From Actinobacillus lignieresii (GTDB lineage: Bacteria > Pseudomonadota > Gammaproteobacteria > Enterobacterales > Pasteurellaceae): DNA of 64,000 nucleotides. Numbering within the stretch: position 1 is the stretch's first letter; the number at the start of each line of letters is the position of its first letter. Positions 11,206 to 21,530 of this stretch are shown in pieces. The notes under the pieces were generated by a model. That model was not told where the DNA came from. It searched no databases and worked only from the letters and a program-made list of their open reading frames with translations. The translations under genes and the position numbers were made by a program. The stretch lies in assembly GCF_900444945.1 (NCBI RefSeq), contig NZ_UFRM01000001.1, positions 816,501 to 880,500 on the forward strand, read 5' to 3'.

Positions 11206-12759
11206 ATGATACAAAAATTAACAAAACAACAAATCATTTATACCGTTATTGCCGTTCTATTCGCAATCTTTTCGGGTTATGTGATGTTGAAAGGCTCAGG
11301 CTTTTTTCCTTCTCCGACCTTAGCCGAAATACTGTTTGCCGTAATACTGATTATCGCGTTAGGCAGTTCTAAGATCTCTTTTTACGGCTTATTGTTACCG
11401 ATTACAATCGGTTATGCGCTTTACACCCCGATTGGGTTATCCTTCGGCGCACCGTCTTATCAATATATCGCCTCTTTATTCGCCACCGATTTATTGGAAG
11501 GCAGAGAATTTCTTTCGCAATTGCCTCTTACCAACTATTTACTGGCTGTCGGAATGTTGGTAGCGGTCATTTTTTTCCGAAAAATCACTAAAAAATATCG
11601 AATCAACTTTTTAAATAATCGTGCGTTTATCGTCTGCTCGCTGGTCATTTCCTTATTCAGTCTGGCACCCTTTAAATTCTTTCACGAATTTTTTAACGAA
11701 AGTATGAAAGTAAAACAAGAATTGGAAGCCTTAAATAACAGTACGGAAATTCCGTCCGAGTGGGGAACTTCAACCCTTTCCGCCGATTCAAAATATGATG
11801 ATTATGTGCTGGTAATCGGCGAAAGCGCACGTAAAGATTACCATCACGCTTACGGCTATCCGGTTGAAAATACGCCGTTTATGAGCAATGCGAAAGGCAC
11901 TTTGATTGACGGTTTTACCGCCGGCGGCACCAATACCATTGCTTCGCTCAAATTATTATTGACTAAGCCGAATACGCAAACTTGGGAAGGCAATTACCGC
12001 TTAAATTTGGTTGAGCTAGTCAAATCTGCCGGGATTAAAACTTACTGGATTTCCAATCAAGGCTATTTGGGACGTTTTGATACACCGATTTCTTCATTGG
12101 CAAATAAAAGCGATGAGAAAATCTTTCTAAAAACGGGCGATTCGTTTAGCCAAAATATCAGTGATTTCGCCTTATTACCGAAATTTAATCAGATCGTTTC
12201 ACAAAACGCTCAAGGTAAACGCTTTATCGTGGTACATCTGTACGGTTCACACCCGATTACCTGTGATCGCCTAACCGATTATCCGAAAATCTTTGATGAT
12301 GCGAAAATTGCGCAAAAATATCACAACGTGAACTGTTATCTTTCTTCAATGAAAAAAACCGATGAATTGCTGGAAAAATTATATAACGAGTTAAATCAAA
12401 ATAAAGCGAAAACCGGCAGAAGTTTCTCTATGGTTTACTTCTCCGATCACGGCTTAATTCATAGCGAAGACGACAAAGGCATTCATATTTTAAATACCGC
12501 ACAAGGTAAGTTACACTTTGACGTGCCGTTATTTAAAATTTCAAGCGATGATACCGAACGCCACGTTTATAAAGTGTTTAAATCCGGTTTAAACTTTACC
12601 GATGGTATCGGCAAATGGATTGGCATTACTAATGAGAAATTAAATCCGCAAGCGGATTTATTCAGTAATCAAAGCGATAAGAACGATTACGGGTTGAAGC
12701 AAGTGATTGAAAAAATCCCGGCAAAAGCCGATCCGGCGATTGTGATTCCGACCAAATAA
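11206..12759 (+). CDS. phosphoethanolamine transferase, EptA/CptA-type sulfatase fold
   Basis: Inner-membrane enzyme predicted to transfer phosphoethanolamine from phosphatidylethanolamine to lipid A or core sugars. About five membrane segments occupy residues 1-165. The periplasmic catalytic domain shows [20 protein letters not shown] (metal site Glu), a Thr candidate nucleophile in [20 protein letters not shown], and YFSDHGLIH (Asp-His metal ligands). It resembles the CptA/EptC branch more than colistin-resistance EptA, since the usual TNVATQLSVPCMFS box is absent. The acceptor cannot be told from sequence. It lies between tsf and pyrH on the opposite strand. Confidence 0.85.
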   Translation: MIQKLTKQQIIYTVIAVLFAIFSGYVMLKGSGFFPSPTLAEILFAVILIIALGSSKISFYGLLLPITIGYALYTPIGLSFGAPSYQYIASLFATDLLEGREFLSQLPLTNYLLAVGMLVAVIFFRKITKKYRINFLNNRAFIVCSLVISLFSLAPFKFFHEFFNESMKVKQELEALNNSTEIPSEWGTSTLSADSKYDDYVLVIGESARKDYHHAYGYPVENTPFMSNAKGTLIDGFTAGGTNTIASLKLLLTKPNTQTWEGNYRLNLVELVKSAGIKTYWISNQGYLGRFDTPISSLANKSDEKIFLKTGDSFSQNISDFALLPKFNQIVSQNAQGKRFIVVHLYGSHPITCDRLTDYPKIFDDAKIAQKYHNVNCYLSSMKKTDELLEKLYNELNQNKAKTGRSFSMVYFSDHGLIHSEDDKGIHILNTAQGKLHFDVPLFKISSDDTERHVYKVFKSGLNFTDGIGKWIGITNEKLNPQADLFSNQSDKNDYGLKQVIEKIPAKADPAIVIPTK

Positions 12760-12840
12760 TCTTGCAAAATAATAAGCGATCATTTTTAAACTGAAATTTG
12801 CAAAAATCCGAATAAAAATGACCGCTTGTAGCAGACAGAA

Positions 12841-12866
12841 AAAAAGCAGGCAATCGCCTGCTTTTT
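12841..12866. terminator. bidirectional terminator, PEtn transferase / tsf
   Basis: Eleven-bp stem AAAAAGCAGGC / GCCTGCTTTTT around loop AATC, with A and T runs on both sides, between two converging genes. An uptake signal ACCGCTTGT lies just upstream at about 12821. Confidence 0.9.
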
Positions 12867-12879
12867 ATCATATTGAGAA

Positions 12880-13731
12880 TTAAGCGTTACCGCCGGTGAT
12901 TTTAGCAACTTCCGCTGCGAAATCTTCTTCAACTTTCTCGATACCTTCACCAACTTCTAAACGGATAAAGTTAGTTACTTTCGTATTTACAGATTTTAAG
13001 TAGTCGCCTACAGATTGTGAAGGATCCATTACAAACGCTTGACCTGTTAATGAAACTTCACCGGTGAATTTCTTCATACGACCTTCAACCATTTTCTCTG
13101 CGATTTCTTTCGGTTTACCAGAGTTGATAGCGATGTCGATTTGGATTTGGCGTTCGTGTGCAACAACTTCTGCAGAAACATCTTCAGGGTTTACGAATTC
13201 AGGACGGCTTGCCGCAACGTGCATCGCAACTTTTTTCAATTCTTCGTCCGAACCTTCACCCGCTACTAATACACCGATTTTAGCACCGTGTAAGTATTGT
13301 GCAATCACTTGACCGTCTAAGTATTGAACACGACGAATGTTCATGTTCTCACCGATCTTAGCCACTAATGCCGCACGTTTTTCTTCGAATTGTGCCGCTA
13401 ACGTTTCAATCGTTGTACCTTTGTTTGCTAATGCGAAATCGGCAACTTCGTTTGCTAAACCTAAGAAACCTGCATCTTTTGCTACGAAGTCGGTTTCGCA
13501 GTTCATTTCAACTAACACACCAAAGCCTGCACCGATACGCGCTAAGATAACGCCTTCTGCCGCTACACGACCTGCTTTTTTAGCCGCTTTAGCTTGACCA
13601 GATTTACGCATATTGTCGATTGCTAATTCGATATCACCGTTTGCTTCCACTAACGCTTTTTTACATTCCATCATACCTGCGCCGGTACGTTCACGAAGTT
13701 CTTTTACGAGTGATGCTGTGATTTCAGCCAT
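12880..13731 (-). CDS. tsf: translation elongation factor Ts
   Basis: Nucleotide exchange factor for EF-Tu, 283 residues as in E. coli. It shows the N-terminal UBA-like motif [16 protein letters not shown] and the TDFVAKD loop in [14 protein letters not shown], followed by the coiled-coil and dimerisation parts. It follows rpsB with a 95-base gap carrying an attenuator-like hairpin. Confidence 0.98.
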   Translation of the reverse strand: MAEITASLVKELRERTGAGMMECKKALVEANGDIELAIDNMRKSGQAKAAKKAGRVAAEGVILARIGAGFGVLVEMNCETDFVAKDAGFLGLANEVADFALANKGTTIETLAAQFEEKRAALVAKIGENMNIRRVQYLDGQVIAQYLHGAKIGVLVAGEGSDEELKKVAMHVAASRPEFVNPEDVSAEVVAHERQIQIDIAINSGKPKEIAEKMVEGRMKKFTGEVSLTGQAFVMDPSQSVGDYLKSVNTKVTNFIRLEVGEGIEKVEEDFAAEVAKITGGNA

Positions 13732-13765
13732 TTTGTATTCCTCTAAGGTTAAATTAGATAAGAAA

Positions 13766-13792
13766 AGCAGGAGGATAAAAATCGCCCCTGCT
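13766..13792 (-). terminator. attenuator-like hairpin between rpsB and tsf
   Basis: On the minus strand AGCAGG pairs with CCTGCT (with extra G-C pairs inside) and is followed by TTTTCTT. The position fits partial termination that would set more S2 than EF-Ts transcript. Confidence 0.45.
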
Positions 13793-13826
13793 CTAAAGTG
13801 ATTTAAGGGCTATGCCTTAACAATGA

Positions 13827-14543
13827 TTATTCAGCTGTCGCTTCTAACTCAGCTTCAACGTTTGAACCACGACCTTCTTTAACTGCTGCTGACGCTGCGT
13901 CTAAGTAAAGTTGGATTGCACGTGTTGCATCATCGTTACCCGGAATGATGTAATTAACGCCGTCCGGAGTAGAGTTGGTATCAACGATAGCAAATACTGG
14001 AATACCTAAGTTGTTTGCTTCTTTGATTGCGATATGCTCGTGGTCGGCACCGATAACGAAAATCGCATCAGGAAGACCAGCCATATCTTTGATACCGCCT
14101 AAGCTTAACTCTAATTTTTCTAACTCACGAGTACGCATTAACGCTTCTTTTTTAGTGATTTTGTCAAAAGTACCGTCTTGAGTTTGAGTTTCTAAATCTT
14201 TTAAACGTTTGATTGACTGACGAACTGTTTTCCAGTTAGTTAGCATACCACCTAACCAACGATGGTTTACGTAGAATTGTTGGCAATCTACTGCTGCTGC
14301 TTTAACCGCTTCAGACGCCGCACGTTTTGTACCAACGAATAAAATTTTACCGTTGTTGCTTGAAATGCGAGTTAATTCCGCTAAAGCTTCGTTGAATAAA
14401 GGTAAAGTTTTTTCTAAGTTGATTACGTGAACACCGTTACGCGCACCAAAAATGAACGGTTTCATTTTTGGGTTCCAGTAACGAGTTTGGTGACCATAGT
14501 GAACGCCCGCGTTAAGCATATCGCGCATAGAAACTTGTGCCAT
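13827..14543 (-). CDS. rpsB: 30S ribosomal protein S2
   Basis: Small-subunit protein, 238 residues against 241 in E. coli. It begins [20 protein letters not shown] and contains [37 protein letters not shown] and [20 protein letters not shown], all diagnostic. First gene of the rpsB-tsf operon, with a structured leader likely used for feedback by free S2. Confidence 0.99.
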   Translation of the reverse strand: MAQVSMRDMLNAGVHYGHQTRYWNPKMKPFIFGARNGVHVINLEKTLPLFNEALAELTRISSNNGKILFVGTKRAASEAVKAAAVDCQQFYVNHRWLGGMLTNWKTVRQSIKRLKDLETQTQDGTFDKITKKEALMRTRELEKLELSLGGIKDMAGLPDAIFVIGADHEHIAIKEANNLGIPVFAIVDTNSTPDGVNYIIPGNDDATRAIQLYLDAASAAVKEGRGSNVEAELEATAE

Positions 14544-14559
14544 AAGAATTTTCCTTAAA

Positions 14560-14660
14560 TGTTGTTTGCTTTGTCACTTATGAAAGACAAAGCGGGGTTT
14601 AGCCTCCACATATCCTAATAAATCAACCACTTACGTAGCACCCCGATCATTAGCTTGTGA
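14560..14660 (-). promoter_or_regulatory. S2-type structured leader of rpsB
   Basis: In the rpsB transcript, CGGGG (14645-14641) pairs with CCCCG (14597-14593). A seven-bp stem CTTTGTC/GACAAAG (14592-14586 with 14575-14569) follows immediately, about 25 nt before the ATG. Stacked helices in this place resemble the gammaproteobacterial S2 (t44-type) leader through which S2 represses its own operon. The family assignment is from memory; the helices are read directly. Confidence 0.55.
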
Positions 14661-14808
14661 TATGTGTGTGTGTTTTAGTGTTAAAAAATAAATGTGAATG
14701 TTTTTCGCCTAAAATTCCTCAGACAAAAAACGGGGCGAATTATGCCAAAAAACAGACAAAATTGCTAGCAAATTTTTGCAAAAATACCGGTAAATTTAAC
14801 CGCTTGTT

Positions 14809-16602
14809 TTAGCTGCAATAGCCGCAATCCATGCACTCGCAACGTTCCCTTTCACTTAAATTGATCTGCTTACTGTGGAACTGTTGTAAGGTACAACGAT
14901 GCCCCACGCTGATGATAATACTGTTCGGCAATCGCTCTCGAATCGTCCGATATAAAATCGCTTCGGTCGGTTCGTCTAATGCCGAGGTGATTTCATCAAG
15001 GAAAATCAATTCCGGCTTCGCAAGTAGGATACGGACAAACGCTACTCGTTGCAATTCGCCAGGCGAAAGCGTCGCTTGCCAATCGGTATTGAAATCCAAC
15101 GAATCTACATATTTATACAAACAACATTCTTGCATCGCCGCTTTTAATTGTTCGTCCGTAACCGATAAATTCGGATAACAAATCGCATCGCGTAAACTGC
15201 CTTGCGGCACATAAGGGCGTTGTGGTAAAAACAGCGGCTGTTCTAAACAGGCACGTTCCGCCACTCCGAAGGTTTCAAACGGATAAATCCCCGCCAACGC
15301 TTTTAGTAAAGTAGTCTTACCCGTACCGGAAGCCCCTTGAATCAACAATGAATCGCCGGCTTGTAATTCAATATTGATATTTTTCAGCAAAATTTGACCG
15401 CTTGCGTCTTTGACCCCAAAATCTTTCAGCACAAAGCCTCTTGAACACGGATAAGACGCATTTACCGGCATTTGGTCGAGCTTATCCAAGGTAATGAAGA
15501 AGCCGTATAAACGATTCAAACGAGCTTGGTATAAAGTAAATTCTTCATAAAACAAGCGGAAAAAAGACAATGCGCGCATTAAGCGATTAAATGATTGTAC
15601 CGTTTGGTGCATATCGCCTAATGTCGCTTGGCCGGCAAAGAAACGGGGCGCTTGTAACATCAAGGGTAAAATCATCGCAACTTGTGTTACGCCGGTATTA
15701 AAGCCGTCCAACCCCAACATTTTGCGCACAATCTTCCAGCGGTTTGCAATGATATAATCGAATTTAGCGGTTAAATTACGTTGTTCTCGAGATTCGCCCG
15801 AATAGAAAGCGATACTTTCGGCATTGTCTCGCACACGAATCAACGAATAACGGTAATCCCCTTGTAATTTTTCTTTATTAAAATTCAAACGAATGAGCGG
15901 TCGCCCAATCCAAACCGATAAAGCGGTCGCAAAAATGATAAACAGATAAATAAAGAACACCACACCCTTCGGAATATCTACACCAAATAGCGTCAGCAGT
16001 CCCGATAAGCCCCATAAGATAATGGTAAATTCAATAGTTGCTACAATCGAATTAATCACGCCTCGAGTGACTTCCACCGTCCCCGTTACAAAAGCAGTCG
16101 CATCTTGTTCGATACGTTGATCGATATTATCCGGCAACGTTTTCTCATACTGTAGCAAATAGTAATTTTTATTTTGCAACCAGCGATTTAACATCTCACT
16201 GTTGAGCTTTTCCAACCATTTAATTTCAAACGATTGGGTAAGAAAATAATTGATGATCGAGTGAATAATTTTCACGATCACCAATAACGCATTAATCCCC
16301 GCAAAAAACCAAAATGCTTCGACCGCTTTATCTTGTAACGATTTATATAAACCGTTGTAGAAAAAGGTATTTAGTACGCTAATCCGTACTTCCAGTAAGA
16401 TCAAAAAGATCAATAATAAAAGTAAACCGAGCGTTTTCCCTTTATGGCTTTTTTGCCAACACGGTCGGGTAATATGCCAAAAACGATGCCCGAATTCGGT
16501 TTGCTTGAGTAGCCAACCGGTTGCAAGAAGCCCGACGGATGCGCAGCAAAGCGCCGTTATCAGCCATAAAAAACTATTATTTAACTCTGTTTGCCAGTTC
16601 AT
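14809..16602 (-). CDS. YddA/SbmA-type ABC transporter, fused permease and ATPase
   Basis: Single-chain half transporter of 597 residues with an ABC_membrane_2 type permease domain (about 1-370) and a C-terminal ATPase (about 385-585). The ATPase has Walker A GASGTGKTT (about 421), signature LSPGELQR, Walker B ELIFLDEITSAL and switch His in SVGHR. EKLNSEMLNRWLQNKNYY and GESREQRN are typical of the family (E. coli YddA, ABCD-like). Substrate unknown. The last residues, CECMDCGYCS, form an unusual four-Cys tail. It lies directly downstream of a TonB-receptor remnant, so a role in metal-chelate or peptide uptake is conceivable but only inferred. Confidence 0.85.
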   Translation of the reverse strand: MNWQTELNNSFLWLITALCCASVGLLATGWLLKQTEFGHRFWHITRPCWQKSHKGKTLGLLLLLIFLILLEVRISVLNTFFYNGLYKSLQDKAVEAFWFFAGINALLVIVKIIHSIINYFLTQSFEIKWLEKLNSEMLNRWLQNKNYYLLQYEKTLPDNIDQRIEQDATAFVTGTVEVTRGVINSIVATIEFTIILWGLSGLLTLFGVDIPKGVVFFIYLFIIFATALSVWIGRPLIRLNFNKEKLQGDYRYSLIRVRDNAESIAFYSGESREQRNLTAKFDYIIANRWKIVRKMLGLDGFNTGVTQVAMILPLMLQAPRFFAGQATLGDMHQTVQSFNRLMRALSFFRLFYEEFTLYQARLNRLYGFFITLDKLDQMPVNASYPCSRGFVLKDFGVKDASGQILLKNINIELQAGDSLLIQGASGTGKTTLLKALAGIYPFETFGVAERACLEQPLFLPQRPYVPQGSLRDAICYPNLSVTDEQLKAAMQECCLYKYVDSLDFNTDWQATLSPGELQRVAFVRILLAKPELIFLDEITSALDEPTEAILYRTIRERLPNSIIISVGHRCTLQQFHSKQINLSERERCECMDCGYCS

Positions 16603-16640
16603 TTAAAAATTCGTAACCCGATAAAGAGCATAAAAAAAAA

Positions 16641-16685
16641 CAAGCGGTCGGAATTGGCAAATTTTTTGCAAAATCCGACCGCTTG
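16641..16685 (-). terminator. TonB-receptor terminator, paired uptake signals
   Basis: Perfect 12-bp stem, CAAGCGGTCGGA (16641-16652) with TCCGACCGCTTG (16674-16685), starting 13 bases past the receptor stop codon. It separates the receptor remnant from the ABC transporter. Confidence 0.8.
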
Positions 16686-16697
16686 CCAAATGGCTAT

Positions 16698-17792
16698 TTA
16701 GAATGAATATTCCATATTTGCCCAGTAAGTACGAGGCATACCTAACACGGCGAAACTGCGATCATACTGACCGCGCTGTACCTGCCAATAGTGCTTGTTA
16801 AAGGCGTTTTCTACCCCACCGCGTAAAGTCAGCGTTTGTTTATCCGCCACTTCCACGACATATTTCGCACCGAAATCCACTGTGGTATAAGACGGTAAAC
16901 GATAATTCGCCTTACTATCTTGATAAGATTTACCATAGTATTGTAATGCGGCATTCAGCGTTAAGTTAGCCACAAACGGCGTATCCCATTCCACATTCGC
17001 TTTTGCCATCCAACGAGGACTGGTCACTTGCACGCCGTCGGTAATCACATCGGCATAAGTCGGGAAATCAAAGACTTTCGCTTGATTATAAGTTAGCCCT
17101 AATGACGGGCGTAATGTGTTATTTAACAAACTTGCATAGGCGTTAAATTCAATTCCACGGTTACGTTCTTTACCATGCTCTTTGCCCGCAAATGCTTTCA
17201 ACGCTGCTTTATTGCCACGAATAATACCCGGACGGCGAATTTCATACGCACTTAATGTTGTCGTTAGCCAGTTATCCCAGTTTTTACGTACACCGACTTC
17301 AATTTGCTTGCTGACACGAGGGCTATTCATCTCACCAGTTTCCGCATCAATATTACCCGGCTCTAGATCTTCCAAATAGTTACCATAAAATACTAAATCC
17401 GGATTCGGCACATAAGCAAGTGTTACCATCGGGCTAAAGCGATCCGCTTTCACTTCCGTACCGGCTTTTTTATCCTGTTGCTTAATCCACTGGAAACGAC
17501 CGCCTAAAGTTAAGCGAACGGTATTTTCCACAAAGCCCAATGTATCTGCGAAGGCAAGGCTATTGGCGCTCAGTTTTGAATCCACACCCTGCGTATTTGC
17601 AGTTAAATCAAAATTCTTTAATTGAGCAAAATTCGGGGCATAGATTGTGCCACCTTTAATTTTTCCGTTAGTTTTACTGCTTTGGTCATGATCTCGCTGG
17701 CGTATCACCGAATCAAAGGCTAAATTCCAGTTATGTGAAATAGCCCCCGTTTCAAAATCGCCTTGTAATTTCAAATTACCGCTAGTTAGCGG
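16698..17792 (-). pseudogene. TonB-dependent receptor, 5'-truncated remnant
   Basis: About the last 365 codons of a TonB-dependent outer-membrane receptor. The C-terminal beta-barrel is clear: DTLGFVENTVRLTLGGRF, LVFYGNYLEDLEPGNID, TLRGGVENAFNKHYWQVQRG and the terminal MPRTYWANMEYSF ending in aromatic Phe. There is no signal peptide, TonB box or plug domain. The first in-frame initiator (TTG at 17774) lies in barrel sequence, and the frame upstream passes through LCSIVPLTSGN before a TGA at 17840-17838. At about 17780-17792 the receptor meets a tadG gene running the other way, also without its 5' end. The receptor therefore cannot be made as it stands. The resemblance is to siderophore receptors; ligand unknown. 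Confidence 0.85.
17779..17792. other. deletion junction with palindrome
   Basis: CCGCTAGTTAGCGG, a 6-bp inverted repeat with a 2-base centre, sits exactly where the receptor reading frame (minus) and the TadG reading frame (plus) meet. Both frames read as good family protein up to this place and neither has a start. This is most simply the join left by a deletion (or an assembly misjoin). Confidence 0.65.
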
Positions 17793-18966
17793 AACTATCG
17801 AACATAAATCATGGTTCCCCTTAAAGGTAGGTTCTCTTCAAGTTATTCCTCAACAAGTTGATGTGGCAAGTAAATCAAGAGCATTTAAAAAGAATACTTT
17901 TAATATTCCAATTGATTTAATGGTGGTTGCGGATTTATCGGGCTCTATGGACTATGATTTAAGTAATGTTAATAAAATTCCTAATTCGCCGATGAGTAAA
18001 CTAAATATTTTAAAATCAGTACTTTCTGAAATAGCTCAAAAAACTTTATTAAGTGATGATGCAAATAGAAATAATCGAATTTTTGTAACTCCTTTTGCAA
18101 TGGGAGCAGAAATTAATAGTAATTCCTGTGCTATACCATATCAATGGACACCACCAAAAACAGATACAGAACTACAACAAATTAAAAATACATTAAATAG
18201 TAAAAATTCAGGAACTTCATTTACACGAGCAGCGCTTATTCATAATTTAGTTTATCGATTAGATACAAAAAAAACTCTAGAAAAAATCGGAGAAAATAAT
18301 ACTCGAGTGTTCTCTTTCCCTAAAGGATTATTCTGTTTACAGCGGATGAGAAATACTAACCCATCGTGGTATGGTCAAACTCAACGTGATAGTTTTGTTA
18401 ATTATGTAGAAACTCTTAAAGCCGATGGTGCAACACTAGCGAGTTCAGGTTTATTAGTTGCAGCTAATAGAATGTTAAATGAGAAAAGTAGAACTGAACA
18501 ATTAGGAGAACAAACAAAACGAGTCATTCTTGTTCTATCTGATGGTAACGATGAAATTCTAAAAGGTGAAACAGAAGGCGTCCCTTTTGTTAATTATAGC
18601 CGTATTACTGATAATTTAATCTATGGAAGACAAGAAGAATTTAGTAATACTCCGGAGATCAAATCTTTCAGAAATGGGAATGGATATAAAGAACTAAATA
18701 TTTATTTAAAAGAAAAACAAACATCTAAAGATAAGAATAAAGGTGCTTGTCATGTAATACGTGAGAAACTTAATAAATTAAATAGTGATGAGAATACTAA
18801 AATTGTATTTGTTGAATTTGGTTATAAATCAAAATCTAAAGAAGCCTGGGAGTATTGTGTAGAAGGAACAAAAAATTATTACTCTGCAACAGATAAAGAA
18901 TCTCTCCTCAACTCATTCAAACAAGCCATTGGTGAAACGGATGATGTAGGACGTAGTATTAACTAA
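17785..18966 (+). pseudogene. tadG: TadG-like VWA pilus-locus protein, 5'-truncated
   Basis: C-terminal part of a protein with a von Willebrand A domain. The MIDAS motif DLSGSM sits in LMVVADLSGSMDYDL, and the end VGRSIN resembles TadG, the last gene of the tad/flp tight-adherence pilus locus. Coding potential runs back to about 17785 (VSGTIEHKSWFPLKVGS), well upstream of the first usable start (GTG 17863), with no ribosome-binding site or promoter; the N-terminal membrane part is missing. Codons are visibly AT-richer than in the neighbours. None of the other tad genes is in the window. Without the deleted part it is presumably not expressed. Confidence 0.7.
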
Positions 18967-18987
18967 TAATATCCATATAAATAAGCA

Positions 18988-19020
18988 GTCTGAATTTGCA
19001 AGATTTTTACAAATTCAGAC
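18988..19020. terminator. hairpin between tadG remnant and recO
   Basis: Eleven-bp stem GTCTGAATTTG / CAAATTCAGAC, part of a facing pair of uptake-type signals, between two converging genes. Confidence 0.65.
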
Positions 19021-19046
19021 CGCTTTTATTTGCTCTTTTTTAGCAT

Positions 19047-19769
19047 TTAACCGCTTTTAAGTTTATTAGGTAGGATACTTTGGAACAGTTCTCGGCTTTT
19101 TAACGGTTGAGAACCTAAGTAAGGTTTTAATGCCATACGAGTAAAGCGTTTCGCCGCTTGTAAGGTGGCTTTATCGGAAAAATCCAATTGTTCGAAGGCC
19201 AATAAATCTTTACCAAGAAAACTGGCGTTATTCCGTAGCAATGAAGCAATAAAGCCTTCATTTTCTTTAAATTGATAAGTCATCGAAGGAGATACCGGAT
19301 CACCGGTGGCGGCACAAATAGAAAAGTTTACCCCATAACCTAATGCTTTAAGCATTTGAAATTCAAATGTGCGTAAAATCGGCTCAATTTGTTCCGGCTG
19401 AGCGGCAAGGCGTGTCATACACTGCAAATAGTGCTGAAATAGTTCTGGGTAAGCGGTCTGGTTTTCCAGTACTCTTGCAAGCACTTCATTGACATAGAAC
19501 CCGCTATATAAGGCTAAGGTTTGCATCGGTAAAGTTAATGACGCAGGTTCCGCTTTAGTCAAAGTTTTTAGATCGCCCTTACCGCTCCAACGTAACAATA
19601 AAGGCGTAAATGGTTGTAATACGGCTTTCAGCGGCGAACGAGGTCGTCTTGCACCTTTAGCAAGCAGTGTGATTCTTCCGTGTTCTTCGGTAAAGAAATC
19701 GACTAATAGACTTGTTTCGCTATATTCGCGACGGTGAAGAACAAAACCCCGATGCCAGTTTTCAATCAT
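19047..19769 (-). CDS. recO: DNA repair protein RecO
   Basis: RecFOR pathway mediator that loads RecA onto SSB-coated single-stranded DNA. It is 240 residues. The N-terminal OB fold begins [20 protein letters not shown] and continues [20 protein letters not shown], the diagnostic RecO start. The zinc-type cysteines of some RecO proteins are not obvious. It lies nine bases downstream of era on the same strand, the conserved rnc-era-recO order. Confidence 0.95.
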   Translation of the reverse strand: MIENWHRGFVLHRREYSETSLLVDFFTEEHGRITLLAKGARRPRSPLKAVLQPFTPLLLRWSGKGDLKTLTKAEPASLTLPMQTLALYSGFYVNEVLARVLENQTAYPELFQHYLQCMTRLAAQPEQIEPILRTFEFQMLKALGYGVNFSICAATGDPVSPSMTYQFKENEGFIASLLRNNASFLGKDLLAFEQLDFSDKATLQAAKRFTRMALKPYLGSQPLKSRELFQSILPNKLKSG

Positions 19770-19778
19770 TATTGAAGT

Positions 19779-20693
19779 TTACTCGTCCATATAGCCTAAG
19801 CTGCGTAATGCACGTTCGTCATCCGCCCAGCCGGCTTTCACTTTCACCCATAATTCCAAGTGAACTTTGTTATCAAACAAGCGTTCCATATCGGCACGCG
19901 CTTCCATTCCAATCGTTTTGATTTTTTGCCCTTTTGCGCCGATAACCATTTTTTTCTGACCTTCACGCTCTACTAAAATCAAACCGTTGATTTCATAAGT
20001 GCCGCGCTCGTTCAGTTTAAATTGTTCGATTTCTACCGTGACCGAATACGGCAATTCCTCGCCGGTAAAGCGCATTAATTTTTCACGAATAATTTCCGAT
20101 GCCATAAAGCGTTGGCTACGGTCGGTAACATATTCTTCAGGGAAATGGTGAACCCCTTCACGTAAGGATTTACGTACGATTTTTTGCAGGATATGTACGT
20201 TTTTACCACGTTGTGCCGAGATCGGTAAAATTTCTGCGAAATCGAATTTTTGTGAAAGCTCGGTAATATGCGGTAAAAGTTCGTCTTTTTCTTTAATGTT
20301 ATCAACTTTATTAATCGCTAATACCACCGGCGCTTTTGCTGAACGCAATTTATTTAATACCATTTCGTCATCGTCGGTCCATTTTGTACCTTCAACGACG
20401 AAAATAATTAAATCCACATCGCCGATTGCCGAACTTGCCGCACGGTTCATTAAACGGTTAATTGCTCGTTTTTCTTCGATATGCAACCCCGGCGTATCCA
20501 CGTAAATCGCTTGATATTGATCTTCGGTATGAATACCGACAATACGGTGACGAGTTGTCTGCGCTTTACGAGAAGTAATTGAAATTTTTTGACCTAAAAT
20601 TTTATTTAATAAGGTCGATTTGCCGACATTCGGGCGACCGACAATGGCGATAAAGCCGCAGTAGGTTTTAGGTTGTTGATTTTGTTCTGTCAT
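19779..20693 (-). CDS. era: GTPase Era
   Basis: Essential GTPase that binds the 3' end of 16S rRNA during 30S maturation. It is 304 residues. G1 is [13 protein letters not shown]3 is DTPGLH, G4 is NKVD, G5 is SAQRG. The C-terminal KH domain has [20 protein letters not shown]. It follows rnc with a 69-base gap and precedes recO. Confidence 0.98.
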   Translation of the reverse strand: MTEQNQQPKTYCGFIAIVGRPNVGKSTLLNKILGQKISITSRKAQTTRHRIVGIHTEDQYQAIYVDTPGLHIEEKRAINRLMNRAASSAIGDVDLIIFVVEGTKWTDDDEMVLNKLRSAKAPVVLAINKVDNIKEKDELLPHITELSQKFDFAEILPISAQRGKNVHILQKIVRKSLREGVHHFPEEYVTDRSQRFMASEIIREKLMRFTGEELPYSVTVEIEQFKLNERGTYEINGLILVEREGQKKMVIGAKGQKIKTIGMEARADMERLFDNKVHLELWVKVKAGWADDERALRSLGYMDE

Positions 20694-20762
20694 TTTTTAT
20701 CCTTTATTTTCCACAGAGATACCAACAAAATACGGTATCAGTGTATATTTCTGTGGTTTCTT

Positions 20763-21443
20763 CTATTTCGTCGTTAGTTTAGCCAATACTTGTTCGGCTG
20801 CATTTTGTTCCGCTTTACGGCGGCTGGTACCGATGCCGATAAAGATTTCTTCCAACATTTCAATTTTGCAAGTCACTTTAAAGGTTTGATTATGCGCTTC
20901 ACCTTTAATATCCAACACTTCGTAAGTTGGTAACGGCAATTTACGGCCTTGTAAAAATTCTTGTAAGCGTGTTTTCGGATCTTTTTGCGCATCGCCCGGT
21001 TTCATCTCGGCTAATAAATCCTGATACCACAGATGAACTTGTTCAATCGCCTTATCCATGCCCGCATCTAAGTAAATAGCGGCAATAATCGCTTCGACAC
21101 AGTCGGAGAGAATCGATTCACGGCGATAACCGCCGCTTTTTAATTCGCCCGCACCTAATTTCATATATTCGCCTAAGCCGAATTGACGCGCTAAAATCGC
21201 TAACGTTTGTTCGCGTACTAATGTTGCGCGCATACGGCTTAATTCGCCTTCATTAGCCTTAGGAAACTTCTCAAATAACGCTTTACCGATCGCAAAATTT
21301 AAAATCGAATCGCCCAAAAACTCTAAACGTTCGTTATTTTTTGCGCCGGCACTTCGGTGAGTTAAAGCCTGTAATAGATAATCCAAGTTAGTAAACTGAT
21401 AACTTAATTTTTTCTGTAATCTTTCGAGTTGCATATTATTCAT
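20763..21443 (-). CDS. rnc: ribonuclease III
   Basis: Double-strand-specific endoribonuclease for rRNA and mRNA processing. The signature [18 protein letters not shown] contains the catalytic Glu and Asp. [18 protein letters not shown] supplies the second acidic site. A C-terminal dsRNA-binding domain runs from [13 protein letters not shown] to the end. The frame stays open to 21527, but that extension is a translated uptake signal. The ATG at 21443 ([13 protein letters not shown]) gives 226 residues, exactly the E. coli length. Confidence 0.97.
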   Translation of the reverse strand: MNNMQLERLQKKLSYQFTNLDYLLQALTHRSAGAKNNERLEFLGDSILNFAIGKALFEKFPKANEGELSRMRATLVREQTLAILARQFGLGEYMKLGAGELKSGGYRRESILSDCVEAIIAAIYLDAGMDKAIEQVHLWYQDLLAEMKPGDAQKDPKTRLQEFLQGRKLPLPTYEVLDIKGEAHNQTFKVTCKIEMLEEIFIGIGTSRRKAEQNAAEQVLAKLTTK

Positions 21444-21463
21444 TCTAAAACAGAGTAAAAATA

Positions 21464-21507
21464 CAAGCGGTCGTATTTTGCCGATTTTTGACAAAAAAGA
21501 CCCGCTT
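21464..21507 (-). terminator. facing uptake signals after lepB
   Basis: CAAGCGGTC and GACCCGCTTG form an imperfect stem between the lepB stop and the rnc ATG. It probably ends lepB transcription partly. Confidence 0.5.
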
Positions 21508-21530
21508 GTATGATGTACTTCGCTCAAATA

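Noticed and set aside
17863-18966. VWA protein as part of a MoxR/VWA or ternary defence system
   Set aside because: No AAA partner nearby, and the C-terminus matches TadG; it is a truncated pilus-locus gene.
21444-21527. N-terminal extension of RNase III
   Set aside because: It translates a pair of uptake signals; the ATG at 21443 gives the exact family length.
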